The notes beneath the pieces are model-generated. The model ran no database searches and had not been told where the DNA came from. It worked only from the letters and a program-made list of their open reading frames with translations. Positions 1 to 9,877 of a stretch of 64,000 bases of DNA are shown here, piece after piece. Position 1 is the stretch's first letter. Every line of letters begins with the position of its first letter. The stretch comes from Entoloma clypeatum (Eukaryota > Basidiomycota > Agaricomycetes > Agaricales > Entolomataceae). A program made the translations under genes and the position numbers. Location of the stretch: positions 1,550,001 to 1,614,000 of the forward strand of contig OY751494.1 in assembly GCA_963565915.1 (NCBI GenBank), written 5' to 3'.

Positions 1-77
1 ACGGTATCGTAGAGTACTTCCACTGTAGCCGGTTGCTTCAGTACACTTGCGGCTAGCGCCCAGGTGGAACTTCAACA
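1..77 (+). repeat. C1 5' LTR, 3' end only
   Basis: This stretch is identical base for base to the last 77 bp of the LTR at 5234-5544 and ends in TTCAACA directly before the primer site. Confidence 0.95.
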
Positions 78-89
78 GGTTATGGGCCC
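78..89 (+). other. Primer-binding site, half-tRNA-iMet type (C1)
   Basis: GGTTATGGGCCC directly follows the 5' LTR. It is the reverse complement of the conserved anticodon arm GGGCCCAUAACC of eukaryotic initiator tRNA-Met. This is the known priming mode of Drosophila copia, where an internally cleaved tRNA 5' half is the primer. The same site is present in C2 and C4, and with one change in C3. Confidence 0.8.
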
Positions 90-439
90 CGGATAGCAGA
101 GGGACTTGGGAAATGCTGGCAACAGCGAGTACCTGCCCACTCTACCCTGGTTGGCAAAGAACCGATCGAAAGATCTAGGTTCTGAGTCTTACTTCTTCAC
201 ATATGAACCTGGGAACGTCATTACGACAAGTACCTGTCATGAGACGTCCCTAAGGGAATTGACCTAGTACACTCCATGTGGAAACGTTGATCGCACCTTA
301 TATGTTTCTGACATATAAAGGGTTTTCCTGTGACCGCTATTCCTAAAGGGAATATGTCATAAAGAATCATTTAATTGTTTTCTTGAATCATATTCATAAC
401 ACATCACTGATTGGGAACCCTTTCTTAGATTCATCTACA

Positions 440-3400
440 ATGTCTACCTCTCGCTCTGCTCTTGACATCATCACCCCCTTCGACGGTATCGACTACCAGA
501 GCTGGGCCGAAAAAATGAAGTCTTACCTCCTCCATCAAGGAGTCTAGCGCATTGTCTCTGGCGACATCACTCGTCCCGTGATCGCTGACTTCACCACCAC
601 GGTCTCCACCCCTGGGGCCACTGCTGCTGCTCCCCCTGTGCTGACTACCACAATCGACCAGCCCGGCTTCCGTAAGGAAGAAAAAGCCTGGATCAGGGAC
701 GACGACGTAGCTCTCGGGGCGATACGCCTGAAGGTCTCTGAGGCGATCAGACGCCACATCAAGGACAGCATCTCGGCACTTGATGCGTGGAAATCACTGA
801 AAGATAACTATTCCAAGGTGTCCCCGGCTGTCATCTTCGGCGACTTCAAGACCGCCGCCACCTTCAAGCTGTCTGGACGCGACCCCGTTCCTGAAATCGA
901 ACGCCTGGGGTCTCTTTTCGCTCGGCTCGCCGATTCGAACTTTGTTGTCCCCGACCTGATGCAGGCAATGATCCTGGCCAATGCAATCCCCGACGCCTGG
1001 TCGTCACTCTCCACCGCCCTTTTCCAGGTCTACGATGCCGACGATTTCACCTACAAAGCCGTCGCCGAGAGTATCATCTCGGAGTACAGGCGCAAGTATT
1101 TGGTCGGGTCTACTCGTGCGTCCAATGAGCAGGCCCGGAAAATCTCCGGGACAAAGCGCAAGGGGCAGGACCCCAAATGGGAAAGGCAGCAAAAGCCGAG
1201 TACCTCGCAGAACGATGCTGACGAGCAGCCTAACTCGACCGACCATAGTACCGCTTCTGAAAAGAAGAAGGGAAAAGGACGATGGCGCAATCAGAAGAAA
1301 AACGCCAACACTGCGGACAACGCGTCCGAACATGTGGAGGAAACGGTTGAGTTTGTTGCTCCCGCCATCCACTTCCCTCCTCTTCCGGCACCGTCCTTCA
1401 CCACCATCACTGGTCGCGGGAAAACAACAAGTACCGCACAGCCTGATTCCGCAAAAATGCAGTCGCTCCTGCAACGAATGAACCCCCCTCCGTCACAGTA
1501 CACCGGGCTTCCTTCTGGAAAACCATCCATGTGGAAAAAGAACGACCATGTCCGCAAACTCGCGCGCGGCATTGGTGCTCGCCCCTCAGGATTGAATCTT
1601 CGTATCCTAGACACCATCATTCCTGACATCGACGAAAGGCCAGCTAAACAGCGTCGCGTAGCCCCGTCGATAGAAGAATCACTGAAGATGATGGACATAG
1701 ACCATCAAAGCGAGCGGATGGGGCCGGAACAATTCGAAGATGGGCTGATTGAACTTGACGGTTCGTCACATATTTCTCTCAAACTTGACCAAATGGGAAA
1801 CGCTAATAATCACGCACAGACGTTTGAATACATATTAGCTAGTACCGATGCAGATAGTATAGATCTCTTTAGTGATGATCTGTACAAAAAATATATCAAA
1901 CATTCCGCGTCCTGCACACACTGCAAAGAGAGAGAACGCGCTCAGTGGATCTTAGATTCCGGCGCATCATTACACTTTACCCATGAGTTCAAAGACTTCG
2001 CATATTACAGGCCTCTCAAGGCTAAGCGATTTGTCCAAACAGCTGCAAAGGGAAAGAAACTGGAAATTCTCAGAGTTGGGGCCATTCCAGTACGGCATAC
2101 CCTAAATGGGGAAACTAAAACCCATCTCCTACGACCGGTATTTTATATTCCGGATATGGACACATGTCTATTGTCCCTAGGCGTCTTCCTTAACCATGGT
2201 TACAAAGTTGATGGAATGTGTGGAGAAATTAATATCTCTAAAGGGCTGAACAAAATACAGTTTTTGCCTCATTTCATCGGACAAACCATTTACTGGCTAG
2301 ACACTGAAATACGCTATGACCAAATCCACGCGATCTCTAGCGAAATCACTGTTGAAACCTGGCATAAACGCCTTGGCCACCCAAATGACCAGGCGCTCAA
2401 TAAGATTCCCACCAGTACCAAAGGAGTACCCAGAACGTTAGTACGTGAGAAATCACAGGAAAGCTGCACGGGGTGTCTAAAAGGGAAAATGCCGAATCAA
2501 TCTTACCCTAACTCGATGACAAGGGCTGTCAAACCCTTTGATTTGATCCATTCGGACTTGAAGCAGATATCCACGGCATCGTACCACAAGTACAAATATT
2601 TTCTTACCTTTTTGGATGATTTTTCTTCCCATGTCTGGGTCGTCTTGCTGAGGAAAAAGTCAGGCGCCATCACAGCGCTGAAACAATTCCTTGCGATGAT
2701 CCAGAATCAATTCGCCGCCACCCCTAAAAAATGGCGGGTTGATGGAGGTGGAGAATTCGATGTATACAAGGATGTACTTGCCGATCATGGAATTCTGATC
2801 GACGTCACACTCCCATATCAGCATCAGCAGAATGGTAGAGCAGAACGGATAAATCGAACTCTGTGGGAAAAATCTCAGGCATTGCGTTTCGACGCATGTC
2901 TACCGCCAATGTGGTGGGAATTCTGTTTGGAACATGCAGCATTTCTATACAACAGAACCCCCATGCGGCGTCTTGAATGGAAAACCCCTTATTCCAGGGT
3001 GACCAATGAGATCCCCGACATGTCCAGCATCAGAGTCTTCGGATGCCAAGCATACGTATATATCCCAAAAAAGAAACGCAGAAACTCCCTGGAGTCAAGA
3101 TCTCGATTGATGATTTATCTCGGATCAAAACCAGGGGTCAAAGGATACCGCTTCATGGATCCTGAGACCAACACGATTTTCATGGGTGGGAAAGCTATCT
3201 TTGATGAAAGCAAGTACCCTAGATGCCACATCGACCCTTTGCCAGAAAACCATCCAGAAATGGAAAACCCAGAGCCGGCTGATGAGTTTGAGGATCTCAT
3301 CCCTGGCAGCAACGACGACGAAAGTCACAATGAAATACCTCATGACCCAGTTCCCATTGAACAGGATCAACCTGAATCAGACAACGAACTGCCTGCCAGT

Positions 3401-5167
3401 GAGCCTGATGACGAACCGCGAGTACCCACTCCAGAACCCGAGCAAGTACCAGATCGTCCGATCAGGGAACGACGAGTTCGGAAGATGCCAGGAAGCATCT
3501 ATGGGGAAGACACTCCAGCATCTGATCTTGAAAAATTAGATCGAAGACGGAGATTGGGTGGTCAAACAGCATGGATGAATGACCTCCTGATGGAGGCAAT
3601 ATCAGTCCAAGTTGGCATCGTTGAAATGTCCCACAAAGACATATACCCTCTTCCAAATAAAGAAGACTGGTATGCGGCTGAACAAAAAGAGCTAGATATG
3701 CTCAAACGCCGCGGGGTGATCACGGAGCTAGTACCCCTGCCTGAAGAGAGGAAAGCTCTAAGGAACAAATGGGTTTACAATGAAAAGTCCGATGGGCGTC
3801 TGAAAGCACGCCTCGTCGCAAAAGGCTTCTCACAGGTAGAAGGGATCGACTTTGATCAGATCTTCTCACCAGTCGTGAGATATGAAACCGTCCGATTAAT
3901 ACTGGCATTGACAGCCCTTGAAGGGTGGTTCATGACACTTTTGGACGTCTCATCAGCCTTCCTCTATGGAACGCTCCGTGAGGTCATCTACATGCGACAG
4001 CCTGAGGGCTACGTAGTAAAAGGGAAAGAACACCTCGTGTACCGACTATACAAAGCCCTATATGGACTTAAGCAGGCCGCACTAGCCTGGTGGAGAGAAC
4101 TTGATTCCTCCATGAAAAAGCTCGGCTTTGTCCGGCTTCACTCCGATGCGGGTGTTTTCATTCACAAAAGTACCAACGGGGAAATTGTAATCGCCGTCAT
4201 CTATGTCGACGACTCTGCTTTTCTCGGCACAAACCGGGAATATACGCTAGAGAAAAAGAGGGCCTTCATGACCATATGGGAATGTAGGGACCTAGGGCAC
4301 CTCGTGCCTGGTGGGGAACCAAAAGAGTTTCTTTCGATCCAGATAAGGCAACATGGGAAGAGGATCTTCATTGATCAAGTACCTTACCTTGAGAAAATAC
4401 TCACACGCATGGGGATGAGTGAATCCAATGCAACCCATACCCCACTCCCTACGGGCTACAAACCCATGGCATCCGAAGATGAACCCATTGCGGAACTCCG
4501 ATCCAAGTACCAATCCGTCATCGGATCACTCCTGTATCTGATGATTGGAACGAGGCCTGACATCTGCTTTGCTGTAATCAAAATGTCCCAATTTTCCGCG
4601 AATCCCACCAAACGTCATTTAGAAGTGGCTAGGGATATTTGCAGATATTTGAAGGCAACAAAAGATTATGCGATCATGTATGATGGGGACTCAGGGAAAG
4701 GGATCTATGCATTCACAGACTCCGACTGGGCGTCAGATGAAAACACGAGGAGGTCTACCACCGGCTTCTTCATATCACTGGCGTCTGGAGCAATAACATG
4801 GGTATCATCAGCGCAAAAAACCATTGCCCTCTCTTCTACAGAAGCAGAGTATATGGCGCTATCAGATTGCAGTCGCGCAGCAACATGGCTGAGAAGCATG
4901 CTTGCCGAACTTGGAATGCAGATCGGATCAGTACCGATCTATGGAGATAACAACGGCTCTGTCTTTATCGCATCCAACCCTGTAACTGAGAAGCGATCCA
5001 AGCACATCGACGTGCGATTCCACTTTGTCAGAGAAAAAGTATCCGAAGGCATCATCACGGTCGAATTCATTGAAGGAGTGAATAACCCTGCAGATCTTTT
5101 AACTAAAAATCTGGGGAAAATCCTCTTTAACAAGTTTATCCCATACTTCGGATTACTAAAAAACTAG
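440..5167 (+). pseudogene. C1 gag-pol polyprotein (one early nonsense codon)
   Basis: Single-frame copia polyprotein of 1575 codons. I chose the ATG at 440 because intact copy C4 starts at the same place. Codon 36 (545-547) is TAG where C4 has TGG. Downstream of it the frame is open to 5167. Domains by residue: gag-like N-terminus (1-400), no clear CCHC knuckle; aspartic protease with ILDSGAS near 503-509; GAG-pre-integrase WHKRLGHP near 640; integrase core with D near 706, DGGGEF near 768 and the NGRAER Glu near 802; RVT_2 reverse transcriptase from about 1110 with YVDD near 1255; RNase H with FTDSDWAS near 1425, SSTEAEY near 1465 and HIDVRFHFVRE near 1522. Translation could restart at a later Met, but loss of the gag N-terminus probably makes C1 defective. 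Confidence 0.93.
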
Positions 5168-5233
5168 ACGAAGAAAAGTACCTATATGGGAAAAATAAGA
5201 TGTATTTAGAAGTATGTACTAAATATGGGGGGG

Positions 5234-5544
5234 TGTTGAAACTTTTCCCATCACGTAGATTAGATTTAGATTAGATCACATCACGTGACCATTACATATC
5301 TTTCTTACATACTTGTTTGGTTGGTACAAACAGTAGTATGGTATATAAGACCAGGAAACTGTCAATACCAACAAGTTGTCTCTTGACTCTTAACCGCCTC
5401 CATCGCTCTTACCAGCCTCAACCGCTCTCACCAGCCTCACCCTCTCCAATCTATGTAAGTGGTCAGAACGGTATCGTAGAGTACTTCCACTGTAGCCGGT
5501 TGCTTCAGTACACTTGCGGCTAGCGCCCAGGTGGAACTTCAACA
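5234..5544 (+). repeat. C1 3' LTR (311 bp)
   Basis: Begins TGTTGAAAC after a run of seven G and ends TTCAACA. A TATA-like GTATATAAG lies near 5340. It closely matches the two C4 LTRs in reverse orientation (47843-48152 and 53320-53629). Confidence 0.95.
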
Positions 5545-5623
5545 GCTTATGATGAAAATCACGCTGGAAACATTGCAGGACAAATGCACCTTTGATGTCA
5601 ATGCATTATTGGACTCAGGGATG

Positions 5624-6025
5624 TGTTATGCTTAACAAACCGTTCCAAGGTTCGGGCAGAGTATGCAGGATAGTGGAAAGGCGAAGAGCAAAGTGATTGC
5701 TAAATCTAAGGAATCTACTATAGTACAAGAGGTTTATATAGGTACTGACTATAGGCGGTAGCGGATGAGTCAGTACTGTGGAAGGCAGTGCGCATGAGTA
5801 AGGCGACTGCAGAAGGCTATGTACAGTGAGTAAGCTGACTGCGGAAAGCGAGTCAGCGCGGGAACGAAGTATACTAAAGGGGATGATGAAGTAATGTAAT
5901 GAGTCAGACTGGGAATCGAAGGTTGCGAAAGTAGACGTTAGACATAGTGAGTTCGTAAGAGGGCGCCGAGTCGGGCCGATAGGTAAAATATATGACGTGG
6001 TCCTCATACCGTAGAGTCCGTAACA
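5624..6025 (-). repeat. G1 3' LTR (402 bp)
   Basis: On the minus strand it runs from TGTTACGGAC to AAGCATAACA. The polypurine tract (sense GAGAGGGGAACA) abuts it at 6026-6037. Confidence 0.93.
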
Positions 6026-6041
6026 TGTTCCCCTCTCCAAG

Positions 6042-6059
6042 CTCTGTGTCCTCACAGAG
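6042..6059 (-). other. Conserved 7-bp hairpin before the polypurine tract (G1)
   Basis: CTCTGTG and CACAGAG pair around a 4-nt loop. It lies between the ORF3 stop and the polypurine tract. The same hairpin is in G5 (15548-15565), G3 (55177-55194) and G4 (61487-61504). Confidence 0.6.
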
Positions 6060-6431
6060 TCACTGTCCCCATCCCTTGTTGTTGCCGGGATCGGACCAGT
6101 TCGGACTTTCCTTGAGGCTCCAATCATATATCAACTCCTCGTTGATGGCTACGGTGAGCTCGAGGCCTTTGATGGCCAGCCGAATACCTCGATTTTCGAT
6201 GACGAGGGTGCTGGTGTAATTTCCGAGAATTTGTTTTTCCTCAGGAGTCGGGGCGACGGGGAGATTGGATAGCGAGTGAAGCCGGATATGCATCTGGCGA
6301 TGGAGGAGGTCGGCAAGGGAAGTTTCGAGAGCATGGATTTGGTCTCTCATGGAGAGTGCTTCGTTCATGAGGGCGGCAATGGCAGGGTTGATGTCGGTGG
6401 TGGAGGTGGAGGTAATGGTGGTGTTGGACAT
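6060..6431 (-). CDS. ORF3, 123-aa accessory protein in the env position of family G (G1 copy)
   Basis: This small ORF lies between the pol stop and the 3' LTR, in the same sense as pol. It starts MSNTT and has a Ser/Thr-rich N-terminus, then a predicted amphipathic helical stretch (about residues 17-55: MNEALSMRDQIHALETSLAD and onward). A second helical region follows (about 72-105) and the C-terminus is WSLKESPNWSDP...GWGQ. There is no signal peptide, membrane segment or Cys/His motif, so it does not look like an envelope protein. The G4 copy (61115-61486) has the same length with only a few substitutions, G3 carries it interrupted by N3, and diverged G5 has a recognisable version. I do not recognise a family. 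Retention in an otherwise deleted element suggests selection or recent spread. Its function is unknown. Confidence 0.7.
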   Translation of the reverse strand: MSNTTITSTSTTDINPAIAALMNEALSMRDQIHALETSLADLLHRQMHIRLHSLSNLPVAPTPEEKQILGNYTSTLVIENRGIRLAIKGLELTVAINEELIYDWSLKESPNWSDPGNNKGWGQ

Positions 6432-6568
6432 GGCGGCAAGGATGGTTGAGAGATAGAAGAAGAAGGGGGAGGCTATATTGGGCAGGAAAAAGGACTAGAG
6501 CGGGGAACTCGGTGTGTGGTTGACTGATGAGGTTGATACTTGTCATGGATTCTGAGAGCTGTCTTTTA

Positions 6569-6882
6569 TCATGGGCGAGACAGGTTCTGCCGATGGAAAT
6601 CACGGATCAAATCTTGAGCGTTCTGAACATTAACTCGAGGTTCCCATGTGTTCTCTTCTGGACCATATCCTTCCCACTGGACGAGGTACTGGATCTTTCC
6701 GCAGAACTTTCGAGAGTCTAGGATTGTAGACACATGGTACTCTTCTCGTCCTTCAACGATGATCGGATCAGGGGCTGGTTTCTTTCTCTGGATGGCGTAC
6801 TTCGGAGTTTCATATGGTGACAACAGGGTCTTGTTGAACACAGGGTGAATCATCTTCCAAGTCTTCGGAAGATCAAGAAGGT
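6569..6882 (-). pseudogene. G1 pol 3' fragment: end of integrase plus chromodomain
   Basis: From the deletion junction the frame reads [20 protein letters not shown], the C-terminal domain after the integrase core. A complete chromodomain follows ([14 protein letters not shown]...[17 protein letters not shown]...). Chromodomains of this type direct chromoviral integrase to marked chromatin. The chromodomain is unbroken, unlike those of G3 and G4, but the fragment is out of frame with the pol start on the other side of the deletion. It therefore has no start of its own and is probably not translated. Confidence 0.85.
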
Positions 6883-7763
6883 ACCTTCTTGTTGATGAAG
6901 AAGCAAGGGGAGGCATAAGGGGATTTGGACGGGCGGATCTTTCCTGTTGCTAGACCCTCGTCAATGAATGTGTCCAATTCCTCTTGTTCCTTTTGCGTCA
7001 TAGGATATGTGCTTCCCCCTAGTTCCTTTGGTGCGTCCGGTGTAAGTTCAATACCATGGTCCCATTCCCTCTCCTTTGGGATCTTGTCAAAGTTCTCTTT
7101 TTCGAAGAGGTGAGCAAATCGTTCAACATATGAGGGTCGTTTGGTTGTGGGAGGTGGTGTGGGAGTGACAGCTTCCAAAATAGGGTCTCCAGGCTTCCAT
7201 TTCTGATCCGACTTTTTGGGTGCATCTTTGTCGCGCACCTCAACCATGCGAACTCGGTGTTTGCAACCATTAAGGTTAATCCTGAAATCTGAGTGTTTGG
7301 TTCGACATGTTGTTGGGCACCGATTAAATGTTACCGCGCCGGTTGTCCAATTGATTGTGGGGTTGTGGTGCACCAACCAGTCATGTCCCAAGAGCATGTC
7401 CATTCTCCCAATGTCCAGTACCATTGCTTCCATGGTTTCCTGATGTTCTCCCAAATCCAGTTTGACTTCGGCAAGTTGGCTCGCTTTCTGTTGTCGATTT
7501 GGCGATCCATCCGCATTTAGAATTGCTACGGGCGGTATTCCTCGCATGGGGAGGTTCTGTTCGCGTACTATTCTGGGATGGATGCATGTGTGTTCACACC
7601 CGCTGTCAACCTCAGGTCGGATGACCTTTGGTCCTCGTCGTGTTTTGAGCTGAGCTAACAGCCTGATCTCTCGTCTTTTCGGAGGTTTATCTCTCTTCAC
7701 AATCTTAGTTGACGCAGCGGCTCGCTTGGCAGGGATGACATAGGTTCTATTGTCTGCAGTCAT
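6873..7763 (-). pseudogene. G1 pol 5' fragment: protease and start of RT
   Basis: The frame starts at ATG 7763 (MTADNRTYVIPAKR), 50 bp after the gag stop. It encodes a Ty3-type aspartic protease with VDSGCEHTCIHP as active site and VLDIGRMDMLLGHDWLVHHN downstream. It then runs through the linker into the RT N-terminus (SPYASPCFFINKK). It ends three codons after the junction of the internal deletion (KKVPS stop). Protease could still be made, but RT, RNase H and integrase would have to come from another family member. Confidence 0.87.
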
Positions 7764-7813
7764 ACAAGGCAAGCAAGTCCGTTTAATAGATAAGGGTCGC
7801 GACTTAGTGTCGT

Positions 7814-9016
7814 TTAATCGGACCCTTCGGGAAAATCCTTCTCGTCGGCTTCTAAGATTGTGGTTTCATCATTCTCGGCATCCTCTTCGGACACCTTCCT
7901 AACCCTTCCGGAGTTCTTCTTCGGCTTGCGGCAGTTGCGTGCGATATGGCCTTCTTGGTCACAGTTGAAACACTTGCGACCATCTTTCTTCTTTGGAGCG
8001 CTACAGTCTTTAGCCAGATGACCGAAGCGTTGACAGTTGTAGCAACAGGCTACTCCTGCTTTGTCGATCTCCATGGCCTTGCCCTGACCACCATAAGTGG
8101 TACCCGATCTGGTGTGCATGTCGCCGCCACCTCGGATGACCAATGCGTGTCCTTCCATCTGTCGTCCCTTGTTTCGGATCTCCTTTGTGTAATCAGTGTA
8201 CGTCTTGCCATCGCTAGCCACTTGTTCAGAGATTCTGCGGTTGACGTTTTTCTCTAGGATGTATTTCCCAGTTTCTTCGCCAAGGTTTGACAGTTTCAAG
8301 AGTTCTTCGAATTCATCCAAGAATTCATCAACGGTACGTTTCTCTTGTTTCAGGACTTTGAGTCTTGCTTTGGCAGCGACCGACTTGTTGGCGATGGAGA
8401 ATCATGTGGCGATATCATCGGAGAAACCTAGCCAGGTGATGTTCTTGTTGTCAACGGCAAGAGCATCTAACTTGTTACTGGCCCAGTGTCTGCCGGACCC
8501 TTCCATCATGCGGGATAGTACTGCGAGAATCTTCTGATCGTCTGTGAGGCTCTTTTGGAACCTGATGTATAGTTTGGTGGCTTTCCACCACTCGTCAAAG
8601 GTGTATCTGTCCTTGAACATCCCAGGATCCTTGATGATCTTGGATGTATGCATTGTTTGTACAGCCGGAGCTTCTGCCATGTTTAGAGTCTGCGGAGGAG
8701 AAGAGGAGTCGGGTTGTTGGGATGAAGATGGGGTTCGGGATACAGGTAAGGATTGAAAATGAGTCCCTGTTCTAGGCGTCTGTTCGATATCTGACTGCGC
8801 GGAGTCAAAAGTAAATTCGTCAGGGGACTCGTCGGCGGAATCGGTGGCAAAACGTTCAGAGTATTTCCTCTGTAAATCTCTAAGGAATCTCTGTTCCTGC
8901 GCGTCTGTTGGTCTCGAGAAGGGGTCAAGTCTCTCGTTTTGTGCCCAGCGGTTGTACTCGGTCTGTTGTTCTTCGGTGGTGAAGTGGGCGTAGATCTGCT
9001 GCTTCGAGTAAGACAT
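7814..9016 (-). pseudogene. G1 gag (400 codons, one nonsense codon)
   Basis: Starts MSYSKQQIYAHF. A Gln/Ser/Pro-rich N-terminal third is followed by the retrotransposon Gag domain (DPGMFKDRYTFDEWWKATKLY and onward) and two CCHC zinc knuckles near the C-terminus (CYNCQRFGHLAKDC and CFNCDQEGHIARNC). The length equals the G4 gag. The only break is TGA at 8402-8404 where G4 has CGA, a C-to-T change at CpG. ORF A overlaps its first 334 bases in another frame. Confidence 0.9.
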
Positions 9017-9369
9017 GATGATGTGGCTCTGGGACGTCTCGATGTGAGCGTCCTAATCAATCTTCTGATAACGGTTGTCTGGACACCGATAAACTCTCTG
9101 ATCTCTGTGATCCGACCTGTCTGAGGTCCTTCTTGAACGCGAAAACTTTCGAGTTCATTCTGTCGGGCGTTGTAACATGTGATCTGGTGTTGCCGAGCAA
9201 GATGGATGCTCTCTGCTATCTCGCCGTGGGGGCGATGCTCGTCGTTGTCTAGTTCTTCGTCAAGCACCTGCTGTAGGATGCGACGGATCTCCGATTCGAT
9301 GTACTGCTGGATGAGTGTAAAATCGATACTGTCTCGAGGACTTAGCTCCTCCTGTCGGGCTTCTGGCAT
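8683..9369 (-). CDS. ORF A, 228-aa 5' ORF overlapping gag (G1 copy)
   Basis: This ORF starts at an ATG (MPEARQEELSPRDSIDF) upstream of gag. Its first 117 codons are outside gag and the remaining 111 overlap the gag start in the frame where gag lies at -1. The N-terminal half is rich in Glu, Arg and Leu and looks helical (YIESEIRRILQQVLDEELDN, then IREFIGVQTTVIRRLIRTL). The overlapping tail is Pro/Ser/Thr/Arg-rich. The equivalent frame is open in G4 (55775-56461) but with ACG instead of ATG, and shortened by a deletion in G3. It could be a separate protein, or a gag N-terminal extension joined by a -1 frameshift or splicing. The overlapping tail may be only a by-product of gag composition. I do not recognise a family. 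Confidence 0.5.
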   Translation of the reverse strand: MPEARQEELSPRDSIDFTLIQQYIESEIRRILQQVLDEELDNDEHRPHGEIAESIHLARQHQITCYNARQNELESFRVQEGPQTGRITEIREFIGVQTTVIRRLIRTLTSRRPRATSSCLTRSSRSTPTSPPKNNRPSTTAGHKTRDLTPSRDQQTRRNRDSLEIYRGNTLNVLPPIPPTSPLTNLLLTPRSQISNRRLEQGLIFNPYLYPEPHLHPNNPTPLLLRRL

Positions 9370-9458
9370 GCTGAATGGGTTACTGGTAAAGTCTTCAAAG
9401 AAGCGCGACGTCTTGACTCGTCTGGTAGTTGCTCTCTTCGCTCTGGGCGAACCTAATG

Positions 9459-9469
9459 AGATTTAGCAA
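9459..9469 (-). other. Self-primer-binding site, Tf1 type (G1)
   Basis: Two bases inside the 5' LTR the sense strand reads TTGCTAAATCT. This is complementary over 11 nt to AGATTTAGCAA inside the LTR (9544-9554), about 33 nt downstream of the TATA box and so at the expected mRNA 5' end. No match to a tRNA 3' end (TGG...) is present. Confidence 0.75.
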
Positions 9470-9471
9470 CT

Positions 9472-9872
9472 TGTTATGCTTAACAAACCGTTCCAAGGTT
9501 TGGGCAGAGTATGCAGGAAGTGGAAAGGCGAAGAGCAATGTGATTGCTAAATCTAAGGAATCTACTACAGTACAGGAGGTTTATATAGGTACTGACTATA
9601 GGCGGTAGCGGATGAGTCAGTACTGCGGAAGGCAGTGCGCATGAGTAAGGCGACTGCGGAAGGCTATGTACAGTGAGTAAGCTGACTGCGGAAAGCGAGT
9701 CAGCATGGGAACAAAGTATACTAAAGGGGATGACGAAGTAATGTAATGAGTCAGACTGGGAATCGAAGGTTGCAAAAGTAGACATTAGACATAGTGAGTT
9801 TGTAAGAGGGCGCCGAGTCGGGCCGATAGGTAAAAGATATGACGTGGTCCTCATACCGTAGAGTCCGTAACA
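9472..9872 (-). repeat. G1 5' LTR (401 bp)
   Basis: Sense TGTTACGGAC...GCATAACA. It contains TATATAAA about 33 nt before AGATTTAGCAA. Flanked by TSD GGATG at 9873-9877. Confidence 0.93.
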
Positions 9873-9877
9873 GGATG

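Larger units (their letters stand above)
1..5544 (+). mobile_element. Ty1/copia retrotransposon C1, left end cut by window
   Basis: The last 77 bp of a 5' LTR are followed by a primer site, one long gag-pol frame, a G-rich polypurine tract (5227-5233) and a complete 3' LTR. The visible part of the 5' LTR is identical to the end of the 3' LTR. The sequence after the 3' LTR codes for the protease start of an older Ty3 element, so C1 probably inserted into that element. The TSD cannot be checked because the left end lies outside the window. C4 on the other strand at 47843-53629 is a close relative with the same architecture. Confidence 0.95.
5624..9872 (-). mobile_element. Chromovirus G1, complete ends, internal pol deletion
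   Basis: The element is flanked by TSD GGATG at 5619-5623 and 9873-9877 and bounded by LTRs of 402 and 401 bp that differ at about 14 positions. On the minus strand the order is LTR, self-primer site, ORF A, gag, protease and RT start, [deletion], C-terminal chromodomain, ORF3, hairpin, polypurine tract, LTR. Compared with G4 about 2.4 kb of pol is missing (rest of RT, RNase H, integrase). G1 is therefore a non-autonomous derivative that kept gag, protease and ORF3. Confidence 0.93.

Noticed and set aside
4292..4513. Minus-strand frames within the copia polyproteins, such as 1004-1474 and 51848-52393
   Set aside because: Shadows of gag-pol codons; they have no domain and overlap a strongly supported gene.
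5619..5623. Identical TSD GGATG for G1 and C2 as a sign of shared target choice
   Set aside because: They are elements of different classes in different hosts; one 5-bp coincidence is not evidence, and other TSDs in the window differ.
5615..6127. 170-aa frame across LTR and ORF3 end, seen again at 55109-55681 and 61419-61955
   Set aside because: It runs from ORF3 codons in another frame across the hairpin, polypurine tract and LTR boundary; its recurrence is explained by DNA identity of the copies.
9470..9490. A conventional tRNA 3'-end primer site next to the family G LTR
   Set aside because: No TGG-initial match to a tRNA 3' end; the 11-nt self-complement with correct TATA spacing fits better.
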